A stretch of 64,000 bases of DNA from the IMG/VR virus record IMGVR_UViG_3300008259_004660, positions 120,825 through 184,824 of that record, one strand, 5' to 3'. The DNA is from a virus. Below the pieces are notes generated by a model. It made no database searches. It saw only the letters and a list, made by a program, of their open reading frames with translations, and was not told the DNA's origin. The position numbers and the translations under genes were made by a program. Below, in pieces: positions 1-9,814 of the stretch (positions are counted from its first letter, which is position 1; each line of letters begins with the position of its first letter).

Positions 1-1
1 C

Positions 2-1756
2 TATATTGATTATCAGTTCAAGGAATCGATGTTAGTAAATGCAGAAGAGCGCCAAAACATTATTGATGCGGCAAGATCTGTTGGTTACAAAACAAAGCCA
101 AGCACACCAAGTTTCACAAAATTGGATGTATATCAACTTATTCCTTCAAAAATAAATGAAGATGGCAGTATATCTCCAGACATGAAATATGCTCAGATTA
201 TAAAGCCGGGCATGGCGTGCAGCAGCGACTCTGGCATACCGTTTCTTACTAGTGTTCCCGTTGATTTTACTGTTGATACCAAGAATGATCCGTTGGAAAT
301 TTCCGTTTATCAAAGAAACGCTGCTGGTCAACCTGAATTTTATGTATTGAAAAAGACAGTAAGTGCATTTTCTGGTCAAATATCCACTGCCACAATTTCG
401 GTTTCTTCTCCTGTTCCATTTTTCAAAGTTACTCTTTCAGATACAAATGTTATTGAAGTTATGGATGTATATGACTCCGATGGCAACAGATGGTATGAGA
501 CAGATTATCTTGCACAAGATCTTGTTCCTATTGAAAGTGAAAACATATTCAAGAATGATTCTGCATTATCAACATATCGTGATACTGTTCCTTTCCTATT
601 AAGATATCTGAGAACACCGAAAAGATTTGTCACGGGGGTTGGTGCCGACAACACAACATTTTTGGAATTTGGATCTGGAACCAATGTTTCAGACGACGAA
701 GTTATTATTCCAAATGTGTATACAGTGAACAGAGTTTCAACTTTTAGAAATGAAACTGCCACATATGATCCATCAAATTTCTTGTCATCAAGAGCATTTG
801 GTCAAGCACCTTCAAATACTTCATTGACAGTTCGTTATGTTGTTGGTGGCGGAATAACCAGCAATGTTAACGCAAATTCAATAAAGAACGTAACAGCGGT
901 TGATTTCTTCGGTGATATAACAGAACTTCCTGTTTTTGAACAGAATTTGACCACATTGGTAAGAAAGTCCATAAAAGTCAATAATCCATCTCCAGCGACA
1001 GGTGGTCGTAACGCCGAAACAAATGATGAAATACGAAATAATGCTCTTGCTAGTGTAGCAGCACAAGGTAGAGCAGTAACACAAAAAGATTATGTTATAC
1101 GAGCATATGCGATGCCTTCAAAATTTGGATCGGTTGCAAAAGCATGGGCAGTGTCGGATGCACAATTGAATCCACAAAATATCCAAGCACAGCCGCAGTC
1201 AGATGTAACAAGTTCACTTTCTCCATCAGCAACAAATAACAAAACATTGCAGGCTGCAAACTCATTTGCGATAAATCTTTATTTGCTTGGTTATAACACA
1301 AATCAGAACTTGATTGCAACAAACGAGGCAATTCGTCAAAATCTCAAAAACTATTTGAATCAGTATCGTATGTTGACCGACAGTGTTAATCTTCTTGATG
1401 GATATATCATCAACATTGGTGTCGATTTTACGATCATTGCATACAAGAATTACAACAAGAGAGAAGTGTTGGCAAACTGCATATCACTTGTTCAGAAATT
1501 CTTTGATATCAATAATATTCAATTCTGCCAACCAATCAATTTAAGCAGACTTGAATTGGAAATTGCAAAGGTGGACGGAGTTCAGTCTGTATCATCATTG
1601 AAGATAAAGAATCTTACACTGCGTGATGGCGATTATTCTCCATATGAGTATGATATTGAAAAAGCGACTATGGACAAAGTGGTATATCCTTCCATAGATC
1701 CTAGCGTGTTTGAGGTTAAATTCCCATCAAAGGATATAGTAGGCCGCGTAAGTTGA
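2..1756 (+). CDS. Baseplate wedge protein, gp6-like (5' partial)
   Basis: Likely the T4 gp6-type wedge protein (baseplate J family), which forms the ring of the contractile-tail baseplate. The frame is open to the left edge: in-frame codons before the ATG at 29 read YIDYQFKES, and gp6 proteins have this kind of sequence just before the 'SVGYKTKPS' region, so the true start lies outside the window and the ATG at 29 is internal. The middle carries the typical gp6 stretch 'ETNDEIRNNALASVAAQGR' followed by 'VTQKDYVIRAYAMPSKFG' (about residues 330-370), and the C-terminal half ends in a small alpha/beta domain. It is followed by further tail-periphery genes with overlapping or touching ends, consistent with one transcription unit. 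Family assignment is from motif memory, not a search. Confidence 0.75.
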   Translation, partial: YIDYQFKESMLVNAEERQNIIDAARSVGYKTKPSTPSFTKLDVYQLIPSKINEDGSISPDMKYAQIIKPGMACSSDSGIPFLTSVPVDFTVDTKNDPLEISVYQRNAAGQPEFYVLKKTVSAFSGQISTATISVSSPVPFFKVTLSDTNVIEVMDVYDSDGNRWYETDYLAQDLVPIESENIFKNDSALSTYRDTVPFLLRYLRTPKRFVTGVGADNTTFLEFGSGTNVSDDEVIIPNVYTVNRVSTFRNETATYDPSNFLSSRAFGQAPSNTSLTVRYVVGGGITSNVNANSIKNVTAVDFFGDITELPVFEQNLTTLVRKSIKVNNPSPATGGRNAETNDEIRNNALASVAAQGRAVTQKDYVIRAYAMPSKFGSVAKAWAVSDAQLNPQNIQAQPQSDVTSSLSPSATNNKTLQAANSFAINLYLLGYNTNQNLIATNEAIRQNLKNYLNQYRMLTDSVNLLDGYIINIGVDFTIIAYKNYNKREVLANCISLVQKFFDINNIQFCQPINLSRLELEIAKVDGVQSVSSLKIKNLTLRDGDYSPYEYDIEKATMDKVVYPSIDPSVFEVKFPSKDIVGRVS

Positions 1757-1767
1757 TTTATAACACC

Positions 1768-3093
1768 ATGCACTATTTCTTATATCCAACCAAAGACGCA
1801 TACATAAGCAACGACCCAGCATATATCACCAAGAATACTGGGCTGGATGAAATCTTGGAAGTTGAAAAGAGAATTTCATTCACAAGTTGTGCCAGTTTAG
1901 GTTCATATATCATAGAAGTTGGATATACCAGTTCAAGTATTGAACTTTTAAGTGGATCAATGTCATCTTCATATGACTCTGGATCAACAGATCCAAGAGT
2001 AGTATCAAGTTCATATGTGTACAAAAATTCTCCATCGGCTGGTGCAGTTTTGTCAAGAGCACTTCTTCATTTCGATCTATCAACCATTTCGGCATCACTG
2101 GCATCAAGTGATGCAAATAAGCCAGTAAATCCAAGATTTTATCTTAATCTCAAGATTTGTGAAAGTACGGAAGTACCTACCAAGTATTCATTGGCGGCAT
2201 ATCCAATATCTCAATCATGGTTGATGGGAACTGGTTACAAGTATGATGGAACAACAGCACCAGACGGTGTAACATGGAAATTTTCAGATGGATATATTGA
2301 AAAGTGGGTAAGTGGATCTTTGATTGATTGTACAGGCGGCGGAAATTGGTGGATATCATCAAGTCTAGTCAGCGGTTCTGCGGTTGGAATTGTTGGTAGT
2401 GGATCTGGCTATGTTCAACCATCATATGAAAATTGGTATTTTACATCAAGCACGGTTCCTACCACTGGATCATATGGATCGGGCCAAACCTTTGATTATG
2501 AAAGTGGAGATGTCAGAATGGATGTCTCCAATATGGTATATGCTTGGCTAAGTGGATCATTGGTTAATAACGGATTGATTCTTATGCATGGCGATGAATC
2601 AAGTTCTATTGACTATGGATCACTGAAATTCTTCAGTAAGGAAACCAATACTGTATATTCTCCATATTTGGATATGTGTTGGCATGATTCTGTATTCATT
2701 ACGGGAAGTACGGACCCGATTCAGATCAGAGATTCTGTAGTGAATATGAAAAATATGGCATCTGAATATAAGTTTGGATCTATTGTACGAATGGATGTTA
2801 CCGCAAGAAAGCGTTATCCAGTAAAAACATTCACCAACAAAGCATCGGATTATTTGTTCCCATATTACTTACCATCATCAAGCTATTATCAGATCAAGGA
2901 CGCAGAAAGCGAAGAAACAATAATTCCATATGATGATTACACCAGACTAAGCTTTGACGGTAGTGGAAATTATTTTATGTTGGACACCAGCGGTCTTCCA
3001 ATGGAAAGATATTTCAAAGTAGAAATTCGCACGGAACAAAGCGGTTCTGTTTTGACCTTTCCAGTTCCAACCGCATTCAAAGTTTCTAGATGA
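1768..3093 (+). CDS. DNRLRE-like beta-sandwich virion protein
   Basis: About 441 residues. I chose the ATG at 1768 over a TTG at 1753 that overlaps the gp6-like stop, because MHYFLYPTKDAYISND is a typical opening of such proteins. The pattern resembles DNRLRE/CBM96-type domains: an N-terminal 'KDAYISN' strand, 'SRALLHFDLSTI' near residue 95, 'VSNMVYAWLSGSLVNNGLIL' near 255 and 'LKFFSKE' near 285, the usual order of strands in that sandwich. The protein is rich in Ser and Gly and has no visible signal peptide or membrane segment. Such domains bind surfaces or polysaccharides in bacterial proteins. Here, between a gp6-like wedge gene and a giant structural gene, it is probably a baseplate or tail decoration. 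The last codons overlap the next start (ATGA). Confidence 0.55.
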   Translation: MHYFLYPTKDAYISNDPAYITKNTGLDEILEVEKRISFTSCASLGSYIIEVGYTSSSIELLSGSMSSSYDSGSTDPRVVSSSYVYKNSPSAGAVLSRALLHFDLSTISASLASSDANKPVNPRFYLNLKICESTEVPTKYSLAAYPISQSWLMGTGYKYDGTTAPDGVTWKFSDGYIEKWVSGSLIDCTGGGNWWISSSLVSGSAVGIVGSGSGYVQPSYENWYFTSSTVPTTGSYGSGQTFDYESGDVRMDVSNMVYAWLSGSLVNNGLILMHGDESSSIDYGSLKFFSKETNTVYSPYLDMCWHDSVFITGSTDPIQIRDSVVNMKNMASEYKFGSIVRMDVTARKRYPVKTFTNKASDYLFPYYLPSSSYYQIKDAESEETIIPYDDYTRLSFDGSGNYFMLDTSGLPMERYFKVEIRTEQSGSVLTFPVPTAFKVSR

Positions 3094-3311
3094 ACGCCAA
3101 TCCATATCTATCAGGATATAATCAAGATGACATACAAAAGCTATATCAGAGTGGTTCAATCATTCCGAATATAGACGAGTATGGTAATTTGATCATTCAA
3201 AACGTAAAAGGCCAGCTTTATTCTTCTTCCATAACAATTCCTTTGGAAAACGTAGTATATAATCCAGTAAAAGTGGAAACAAAGTATACAGTAACATTCA
3301 GCGAACTATGA
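3090..3311 (+). CDS. Small hypothetical tail-region protein
   Basis: A 73-residue protein that I do not recognise. It has a short Asn/Tyr-rich N-terminus followed by predicted beta strands ('NLIIQNVKGQLYSSSITIP' and 'VETKYTVTFSEL'). Both ends overlap neighbours by four bases (ATGA at each junction), which indicates translational coupling in the baseplate operon and supports a real gene. Probably a small structural or assembly partner of the adjacent large proteins; this is inferred only from position. Confidence 0.6.
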   Translation: MNANPYLSGYNQDDIQKLYQSGSIIPNIDEYGNLIIQNVKGQLYSSSITIPLENVVYNPVKVETKYTVTFSEL

Positions 3312-6300
3312 ACCTTGAAGACATGAAGTATATTTCGGCATCTTCCTCGTCACTCGGGGTTGGTTCCGACATGACTAAAGAAGATTTGATGTTTTTCACG
3401 GACGGACTAAAGTCTCAAAATTTTCCATTTGGCAAAACCGAGGATGACTTTATAAAGTTCAGCGTATATAACTTTGATAATACCTTGGTAACAGAGTCGA
3501 TGATATATCCGAGCGGATCATATCGTAATTACACACAGTCATATTACGATCCTACAAACAGATATATTACATATTCGTATTCAAAATTTGATGGAACGGC
3601 TCCTATATTAGTTGGTGAAACAAGCTCTTTGTTTATTGATGTTTCATCGGAAATGAGAAATCTCAATGTACCGGATGGAAATTATAGAATAACGGTAGAA
3701 TTAATGAGAAACATCGTTGGATCCAATTCTTCATCTGAAGATAAGTTGATGATATACCAGATATCAACCAACAGAGATGAAGTGGCATTGATTCCAAAAA
3801 ATTTGGCAGGATCAACCGAAAAAATAAACACGCAAGTTGATGTGTTTGGAACAAACAAGGTTTTTGTAAGTGATATTGCAGATAGTATAATAGAATCAAT
3901 AGCATCTCCTGAGATTTATAATGTATACTACACTGCAAAGAATGAAAATCCTTCTGGTGCGGAGTTGTTGAAATTCTATTATGGATTTACCAACAGAGAA
4001 AACGAAACCAATAATGATATAGATGTAATTTCATTCGTCACCGATTTGTATTATGGTGTAAGGAAAGGTGGAACCAGAAACAATGGTCAAATTGCAGTAA
4101 ATGACATCTTGGGAATATATGATCAATTTAAGAATTGGTTGTATAGCAATTATGATTCAGGGTCAACTTTTAGGGATATTCAGGATTATTACTACAGCTT
4201 GTTCAGATTTGTGATTGATCAGGAGTTGAACAGAATCACAAACAAAAAGCCAGCGGAGTATGATCAAATAGTTGCATTCTTGCAAAAAATTTATTACGAT
4301 CTTACCTTTTATCCGCAATTCTATTTTCTTCAACTGAAATACAACATCGATTTGTCTGGGTATTTCAAGAATATTTTGAATCATTCGGGTGGATACGTTT
4401 CAATTACAAATAAGAAATTGGTATTGTCCGAGGATCCTAGATACCAAAATAAGTTGGTCTTGAAACTTTCTGAGCCACTTCCACAGTCTGTTCAAAACGG
4501 AGATGATGTTTGGATAACAAACAATTTTGGATTTTTACCAATTGTTCAAAATGTATATTACTTTACTTCAAATGTAATACAGACCATACCTTTGCGTGGT
4601 CCTAATTTCTTGGTTAGAATTGAAAGTCAGGGAAATTCCACAGAAGCACTATCAATGGAGCAATTAATTGCTCAAACTGGAAGTGCATATAATGAAGTTC
4701 TTTCCAAGATTCTCACACCTTCTCAAACCGTAGTAGATAATACCAACTACAGAAGTTTTGAAAACTTCATAAACTTTTCTTCCGCTAAATTGAGAGTTGA
4801 CGCATTCACTGTAAAGAAAACAAAAATAGATGACTTGTATCAGACCATTGCAGAGTTGCAGCAGAAAATTGATGCCAATCCAAATGATCAGTTCTATATC
4901 AAGGAAAAAACAGACGCCAATACTGAAATAGATAATTTGGAAAATTCAATGGATGGTTATGAAAAATTCCTATACAACAATCCTTCTTGGTATACTGATC
5001 ATAACGCATCATCCTCATTATTTGACAGAGATAATGGTAACTCGCTGATCAACAATCTTCCACAGTTCATATTGGAGGATATGGAACAAAATCAGGACTA
5101 TATCCTATTCGTTGGAATGATAGGACACTTCTTCGATAACATATCGTTGTTGATCAGGCAGATCACAGAAAAGAACAATTATTCAAGTAGTCCAAACTAT
5201 GGAATATCTGTTGATATTGTGGAAGATATGTTGGCTTCACTTGGTTGGGATGCGGAAATATCAAAGGAAAATCTTCCATTGCTTCTTTCCAATTTTTCTC
5301 AAAATGATTTCGACACAAACAGCAACCTTTATGATCTTTCCAGAACAATTTCTGAAAAGCAAAGAAATCAGATAATATGGAAGAGAATACTAAACACTCT
5401 TCCTTACATATACAAGACCAAGGGTACAGAAGCATCACTGTCTTCACTATTAAGTTGTTTTGGCGTTCCAAAGAATATTATCAAGCTCAAGGAATATGGT
5501 GGAATACAAGACGTTCATAATCTTCAGGACACAACATTGTATGTTTTGGATGAAGTAAAATACGAACCATATTTCAGTGGAAGCGGAGAATATTTCAAGT
5601 TCAATTGGACAGGAAGCGCACAAACACTGGAACTCAATTTCTCATTCGATCCAAACAAGACAAGCACAGTTGGAAATGTGTTCAGACTTGTAAACTGCCC
5701 AAATAGTTGGGTGGTTGGAGTGTACAGAGACAAAGGCAAGGATTGGGGAAGATTATTCTTTAGCATTGATAACGGAAGTGGTAGTGTAAAAACGATAATG
5801 ACGGACAAAGCTCCGTTCTTTGATGGTAATTCATACCACGCAATGCTTCGTAGAAATGATGCCACGGTAAATTATTCAATGTATGGATTCACCGAAAGTC
5901 AAATTGACGAGTATCCTATAAAGTATGATATAATTGCACAACGTGCAGAGGATGCTAGAATCACATTTGAAGCAACCTCCAGCCAGTATTTAAGTGGAAG
6001 CTACAATACTCAATTCAGATCTGGTTCGTATGTTTATGTAGGAAATTACAATCAAAATACCGCATCATTGAATATTGACCCAGAGGCATTTTTTGGAAAC
6101 ATTGACGAAATAAAGTTGTGGGAACTTCCGTTGGACGATGGTAGATTTGAAAGTCATACATTATATCAAAATGCATATGACGGAAATTCGCCAGAAAAAA
6201 TGATAGCGGAAAATCTGGTTAGAATTTCATTTGAAAGACCAACCGATTTGCATGATTCAAGTACAAGTGCATCATTGAATAATCTTGCATTTAGAAAAGA

Positions 6301-7945
6301 CTTCCCAACATTCACAGCAGTTAATTTCCCAGAGAGTCTTGTAGCTACAGTACAAAATTCAGAATGCGACCCTTCAATGGTGGCCGGATTCCCATATCAG
6401 TTTAGTAGAAAAGACACTCGGCAAACTGTAAAACTTCCTGATTATGGATCCAGCAAGTTCAGAAGCAACAAAATCAATTATGTTGATCAGGAACTTGCCG
6501 CGCCATTATCTTCAACTGAAAGATCTTCGCTTCAATCGAGTGAACTTGTTTCCGTCGATTCAAATAGATTGGGTTTATTCTTCTCGCCGTCCGATATTCA
6601 AAACACAGAAATCATAAAGTTCTTTGGAGAATATCCACTAAGTGAACTGATTGGGGATCCTTCAACAGTGTATGAATCATCATATGCAAGATTTGAAAAG
6701 TTCAGACAGATATTCTACGATCAAGGTTTTGGAAACATAGATTATCAGTTCTTCATGAACGTTGTTCGATTCTATTTTGACAAGGCGATGTTCAAATATA
6801 TTCGTTCAATTGTACCAGCAAGAGCAACACTTGTTGATGGTATACTTGTTGAGCCTTCCATACTCGAACGTCCGAAGATTGCACTTAAACCATTGGTAAG
6901 AGAAAATATTCCACAGAAGGAAGCACCAATCGATGCCAACAGAAATATTGTGGCAACCCAATCTCCAAAATTGGAAGATTCATTGGATGTAAGAACATCG
7001 GGTAGATCAATATTGAACGATGTTAATCAAGTATTCTTCCCAACCGATGAAGACCAATATGGATTCGCCGTGTATTCAGATAATGGAATAACATACTACA
7101 ACGGAGATTATTATCGCGCCGATGTATTGACCATCAAGAAGCAATATCAAATACACAACAAATATAATCTTCCCACAAATGCCCTGAACGATTATGAAAA
7201 AAATGTAAACTTGAATGGAACCGTGCAAACGGTAACAAGTTCATACCAAAAGATAAATTTGGCAAAGCTACCTGTGCTAACAGAGTATACAGCAGATTGC
7301 TCATTGATTCAACCTCCCACTTTCAGCGGAAGTTTCAGTGGAAGTATAAGTTTTGATCCGGGTGGAGGAAATGGATTTTATTTCACAAATATATCATCAA
7401 GTCACACCATAGATGGAGTGTACATCGGAAAAATAATTGGAGATGCCGGTGAGGGTATAATACAAAATCCCGGAATAAAGATCAGAGCCACATATATTGC
7501 GGCATATCCACTTCAATACGGCGGACAATTTAGTTATCAATCTGGCACATGGTATTTCAACGGATACATTTACGGCGGTATTCCAGCCACAATCAATCTG
7601 ACCAAATTCTCAACAACATTTTACACAACAGACGGCAGTTCTGTGTTTGATTCATTCAGATACTTGACGCAAGGACCATTCTTTGGTCCATTATCATCGG
7701 CATTTAGCTACAGAAAAGCATACAGCATGCAAAATTATCCGTATAATGCAACACTGCTGAACGGATACTTCTCCAACCACTACAAATACAGCAATCAACA
7801 GTTTTCAGTAAAGGAGATAAATTCATACGATAACACCGATAGGCCGTTCAAATGGAAAAAAGGTAGCCAAAATAAAAAAACTACCGTAGATCCTCTTACT
7901 GGCCTATTGGATAACACTGAAGCGATTGAAACAAAAACGGTCTAA
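3308..7945 (+). CDS. Giant tail/baseplate protein with LamG-like domain
   Basis: A 1545-residue structural protein. Visible parts: a beta-rich N-terminal region; a short coiled coil at about 500-545 with 'IAELQQKIDANPNDQ'; a helical segment at about 690-720 containing 'LPYIYKTKGTEASLSSLLS', a motif I associate with phage tail proteins; a lectin/LamG-like sandwich at about 765-970 ending in 'FFGNIDEIKLWELPLDDG'; a helical region to about 1190 with 'RSIVPARATLVDGILVEPS'; and a Ser/Gly/Tyr-rich C-terminus. By size and place it could play the role of T4 gp7 or another peripheral wedge protein, but I cannot show homology to gp7. It overlaps the upstream gene by four bases and is followed by a 51-base gap with a TATTTATT element. 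Confidence 0.6.
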   Translation: MNLEDMKYISASSSSLGVGSDMTKEDLMFFTDGLKSQNFPFGKTEDDFIKFSVYNFDNTLVTESMIYPSGSYRNYTQSYYDPTNRYITYSYSKFDGTAPILVGETSSLFIDVSSEMRNLNVPDGNYRITVELMRNIVGSNSSSEDKLMIYQISTNRDEVALIPKNLAGSTEKINTQVDVFGTNKVFVSDIADSIIESIASPEIYNVYYTAKNENPSGAELLKFYYGFTNRENETNNDIDVISFVTDLYYGVRKGGTRNNGQIAVNDILGIYDQFKNWLYSNYDSGSTFRDIQDYYYSLFRFVIDQELNRITNKKPAEYDQIVAFLQKIYYDLTFYPQFYFLQLKYNIDLSGYFKNILNHSGGYVSITNKKLVLSEDPRYQNKLVLKLSEPLPQSVQNGDDVWITNNFGFLPIVQNVYYFTSNVIQTIPLRGPNFLVRIESQGNSTEALSMEQLIAQTGSAYNEVLSKILTPSQTVVDNTNYRSFENFINFSSAKLRVDAFTVKKTKIDDLYQTIAELQQKIDANPNDQFYIKEKTDANTEIDNLENSMDGYEKFLYNNPSWYTDHNASSSLFDRDNGNSLINNLPQFILEDMEQNQDYILFVGMIGHFFDNISLLIRQITEKNNYSSSPNYGISVDIVEDMLASLGWDAEISKENLPLLLSNFSQNDFDTNSNLYDLSRTISEKQRNQIIWKRILNTLPYIYKTKGTEASLSSLLSCFGVPKNIIKLKEYGGIQDVHNLQDTTLYVLDEVKYEPYFSGSGEYFKFNWTGSAQTLELNFSFDPNKTSTVGNVFRLVNCPNSWVVGVYRDKGKDWGRLFFSIDNGSGSVKTIMTDKAPFFDGNSYHAMLRRNDATVNYSMYGFTESQIDEYPIKYDIIAQRAEDARITFEATSSQYLSGSYNTQFRSGSYVYVGNYNQNTASLNIDPEAFFGNIDEIKLWELPLDDGRFESHTLYQNAYDGNSPEKMIAENLVRISFERPTDLHDSSTSASLNNLAFRKDFPTFTAVNFPESLVATVQNSECDPSMVAGFPYQFSRKDTRQTVKLPDYGSSKFRSNKINYVDQELAAPLSSTERSSLQSSELVSVDSNRLGLFFSPSDIQNTEIIKFFGEYPLSELIGDPSTVYESSYARFEKFRQIFYDQGFGNIDYQFFMNVVRFYFDKAMFKYIRSIVPARATLVDGILVEPSILERPKIALKPLVRENIPQKEAPIDANRNIVATQSPKLEDSLDVRTSGRSILNDVNQVFFPTDEDQYGFAVYSDNGITYYNGDYYRADVLTIKKQYQIHNKYNLPTNALNDYEKNVNLNGTVQTVTSSYQKINLAKLPVLTEYTADCSLIQPPTFSGSFSGSISFDPGGGNGFYFTNISSSHTIDGVYIGKIIGDAGEGIIQNPGIKIRATYIAAYPLQYGGQFSYQSGTWYFNGYIYGGIPATINLTKFSTTFYTTDGSSVFDSFRYLTQGPFFGPLSSAFSYRKAYSMQNYPYNATLLNGYFSNHYKYSNQQFSVKEINSYDNTDRPFKWKKGSQNKKTTVDPLTGLLDNTEAIETKTV

Positions 7946-7972
7946 AAATAGTAAAAAAAGTATTTAGATATA

Positions 7973-7980
7973 TATTTATT
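7973..7980 (+). promoter_or_regulatory. TATTTATT element upstream of 7997 gene
   Basis: One of about 15 AT-rich elements with core TATTTAT(A/T/G), usually preceded by alternating TA, that sit just upstream of genes opening after an intergenic gap and always on the coding strand. Here the full context is agatatatatttattgag, ending 16 bases before the ATG. The reverse complement of the core is the T4 late promoter -10 sequence (TATAAATA), but the orientation is opposite to T4. Function (late promoter or translation/leader element) is unproven. Confidence 0.4.
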
Positions 7981-7996
7981 GAGAAAGTAACACTAT

Positions 7997-8638
7997 ATGG
8001 CGTATATCAACAATGAGATTATTACCGTGGATGCGGTGCTGACAAAAAAGGGTAGAGAACTACTCGCGGCAAATGGCGGTTTGAACATTACGTCATATGC
8101 TTTGGCTGATGACGAAATTGATTATCGCTTATATCAACCAAACCACCCACAGGGTTCTGCATATTACGACTTGGCAATTCGAAACACTCCTGTATTTGAA
8201 GCATTTACCGATGAAACTCAATTGCTGAAATACAAACTTGTTACATTACCTTCTGGTCAAACTTCTATTCCTATTATCTCTCTTGGTCAAAGTGCCATTT
8301 ATGTGGACAAGGATTATAAGGGCGAAGTTGTTATTGTTCCATCAACAAATCCAGTATATAACACAACTCTTGGATATACAGCAATATTAGCAAACAAGTC
8401 AGCTGGAACAATAATTGGCGAACAGCTACAAAACGTAAGCACTGCAACTATTCCAACATTTATTGGAGACGTATCTTCAACAACTGCACAAGTAAGCTTG
8501 GGTCTTCGTTTCCGCTTTGTTCCAAATTCATCACTAACACAAACATTGTCAACAAATCTAACAGTGGTTGGAAATGAAAGCGGTGGATCTGTCACAATTC
8601 CTGTTACTGTCACCGTAAAGGGATCAACAACGACTTAA
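7997..8638 (+). CDS. Conserved-looking structural protein, unknown role
   Basis: A 213-residue protein. The N-terminus 'VDAVLTKKGRELLAANGG' is of a type I have seen in phage structural proteins, and the rest is beta-rich, ending in an Ig-like Thr/Val-rich strand pattern ('LTVVGNESGGSVTIPVTVTV'). No catalytic motif, signal peptide or membrane span is visible. It starts a new unit after the giant tail gene and precedes two related tail proteins, so a baseplate-hub or fibre-attachment role is possible. I cannot name it further. Confidence 0.55.
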   Translation: MAYINNEIITVDAVLTKKGRELLAANGGLNITSYALADDEIDYRLYQPNHPQGSAYYDLAIRNTPVFEAFTDETQLLKYKLVTLPSGQTSIPIISLGQSAIYVDKDYKGEVVIVPSTNPVYNTTLGYTAILANKSAGTIIGEQLQNVSTATIPTFIGDVSSTTAQVSLGLRFRFVPNSSLTQTLSTNLTVVGNESGGSVTIPVTVTVKGSTTT

Positions 8639-8650
8639 TAATTTAAAGCC

Positions 8651-9772
8651 ATGATTTTCAAGCAATTTGATACAACCGACATAGTGGCAGGAAGAACACA
8701 GCCAGTATCAACTGGGTTGTGGAGCGACGGTACCGCAAGCTGGGATTCCTTTTATACCAGCAGTCGTCAAGGTCAGCAGTCCTCCTCTTTATACGAGCCA
8801 CTAAACGGTTTGTATTATACCAATGTATACGACGAGCCAACAGGTTCTGCAAATTCAGATATCTATTTTTCAATATCGTATGGACATTATGCAGGATCTG
8901 GCTCTTCGGCGTTTGACACAGGCTCGTCACAAGGAAGTTTGTTGTTCCCAACTAAGGCAATTTACAATCAATACAGAAACTTGTTGCTTGCTCCGGGTGA
9001 TTCTAAATTCACCTTCGTAACATCTTCAGTATCTGGATCTGGTGTTGAGTCCGATGATATTTATGCAATTTCATTCAGAAACGCAAAATACAAGGATCGT
9101 TTAGATCCGGGACAATTTGAAATGACCCTAAGTGGATCTGGTGTTGGAGGTGTTGCAACAAGAATTACGGTAATCGACGATTCTCGTGACAATCCAGACA
9201 CCGGAGTACAAAGCGGTGGTAAGAGATATAATCTTATCGTTGGAACATTGAGCACAGGTGCGGCACAGACAAGAAATTATCAAGGAATCGGTCTAATGTA
9301 CCCAGACCTTGGTATTATTATCTTGAATCCAAAGAAAGTGCACGAACTAATTGGAAAAGTTGATGGATATTCATTATATTGGAATACATCAACAAATGAA
9401 TGGGGTGCACAATTTGCTAGAATGAATTCATTATTGTTTAAAGCAATAGAATCTGGTGCAGATTTTGCAGGAATGAAAGCCAGAGTTACAGAGTATGTGC
9501 CCGCTCGACATTTCTTTGTAAGGGTTAAGAATCAAGAGTACAATTATAGTAATAATCCTACATTTGTAATCTCTGAGAATGATAATCCATCAAATTCTCA
9601 AGATATTGGAAAATTGAGATTCACAGACTTTTACACCAATCCAAAGGTGTATATCACGACCGTTGGGCTATATAACGAAAGCAACGACCTTGTTGCTGTT
9701 GCGAAGTTAAGTCAGCCATTGCTGAAAGACTTCACCAACGAGTGCTTAATAAAGATAAAAATTGATGTTTGA
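8651..9772 (+). CDS. Tail/baseplate protein sharing end modules with the next gene
   Basis: A 373-residue structural protein rich in Ser, Gly and Tyr. Its beginning (MIFKQFDTTDIVAGRTQ) and its end ('YITTVGLYNESNDLVAVAKL') are recognisably related to the beginning (MIKQFSAGDITVRPF) and end ('YITTVGLYQDNQLVAVGKL') of the next gene. Both also carry a '(E)YNYSNNPT / FNYSTNPS' strand shortly before the C-terminal module. The shared ends probably form the virion attachment platform, with different central domains displayed on it. The centre here is a compact beta-rich domain with no recognised catalytic residues. Start codon ATG follows the previous stop by 12 bases. Confidence 0.6.
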   Translation: MIFKQFDTTDIVAGRTQPVSTGLWSDGTASWDSFYTSSRQGQQSSSLYEPLNGLYYTNVYDEPTGSANSDIYFSISYGHYAGSGSSAFDTGSSQGSLLFPTKAIYNQYRNLLLAPGDSKFTFVTSSVSGSGVESDDIYAISFRNAKYKDRLDPGQFEMTLSGSGVGGVATRITVIDDSRDNPDTGVQSGGKRYNLIVGTLSTGAAQTRNYQGIGLMYPDLGIIILNPKKVHELIGKVDGYSLYWNTSTNEWGAQFARMNSLLFKAIESGADFAGMKARVTEYVPARHFFVRVKNQEYNYSNNPTFVISENDNPSNSQDIGKLRFTDFYTNPKVYITTVGLYNESNDLVAVAKLSQPLLKDFTNECLIKIKIDV

Positions 9773-9794
9773 GTTAGCGGGTAAATCCCGCCTC
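9771..9794 (+). other. Intergenic GC hairpin
   Basis: Stem GCGGG (9777-9781) with CCCGC (9787-9791) around a TAAAT loop, extended by GAG/CTC across a three-base bulge. It begins at the stop codon of the upstream gene. There is no T-run after it on either strand, so it is a poor intrinsic terminator; it may protect the transcript 3' end. Confidence 0.35.
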
Positions 9795-9801
9795 AATCAA
9801 A

Positions 9802-9809
9802 TATTTATA
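9802..9809 (+). promoter_or_regulatory. TATTTATA element before FG-GAP gene
   Basis: Context caaatatttatatccatatg; only five bases lie between the core and the ATG at 9815, so if this were a -10 box the message would be nearly leaderless. Confidence 0.4.
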
Positions 9810-9814
9810 TCCAT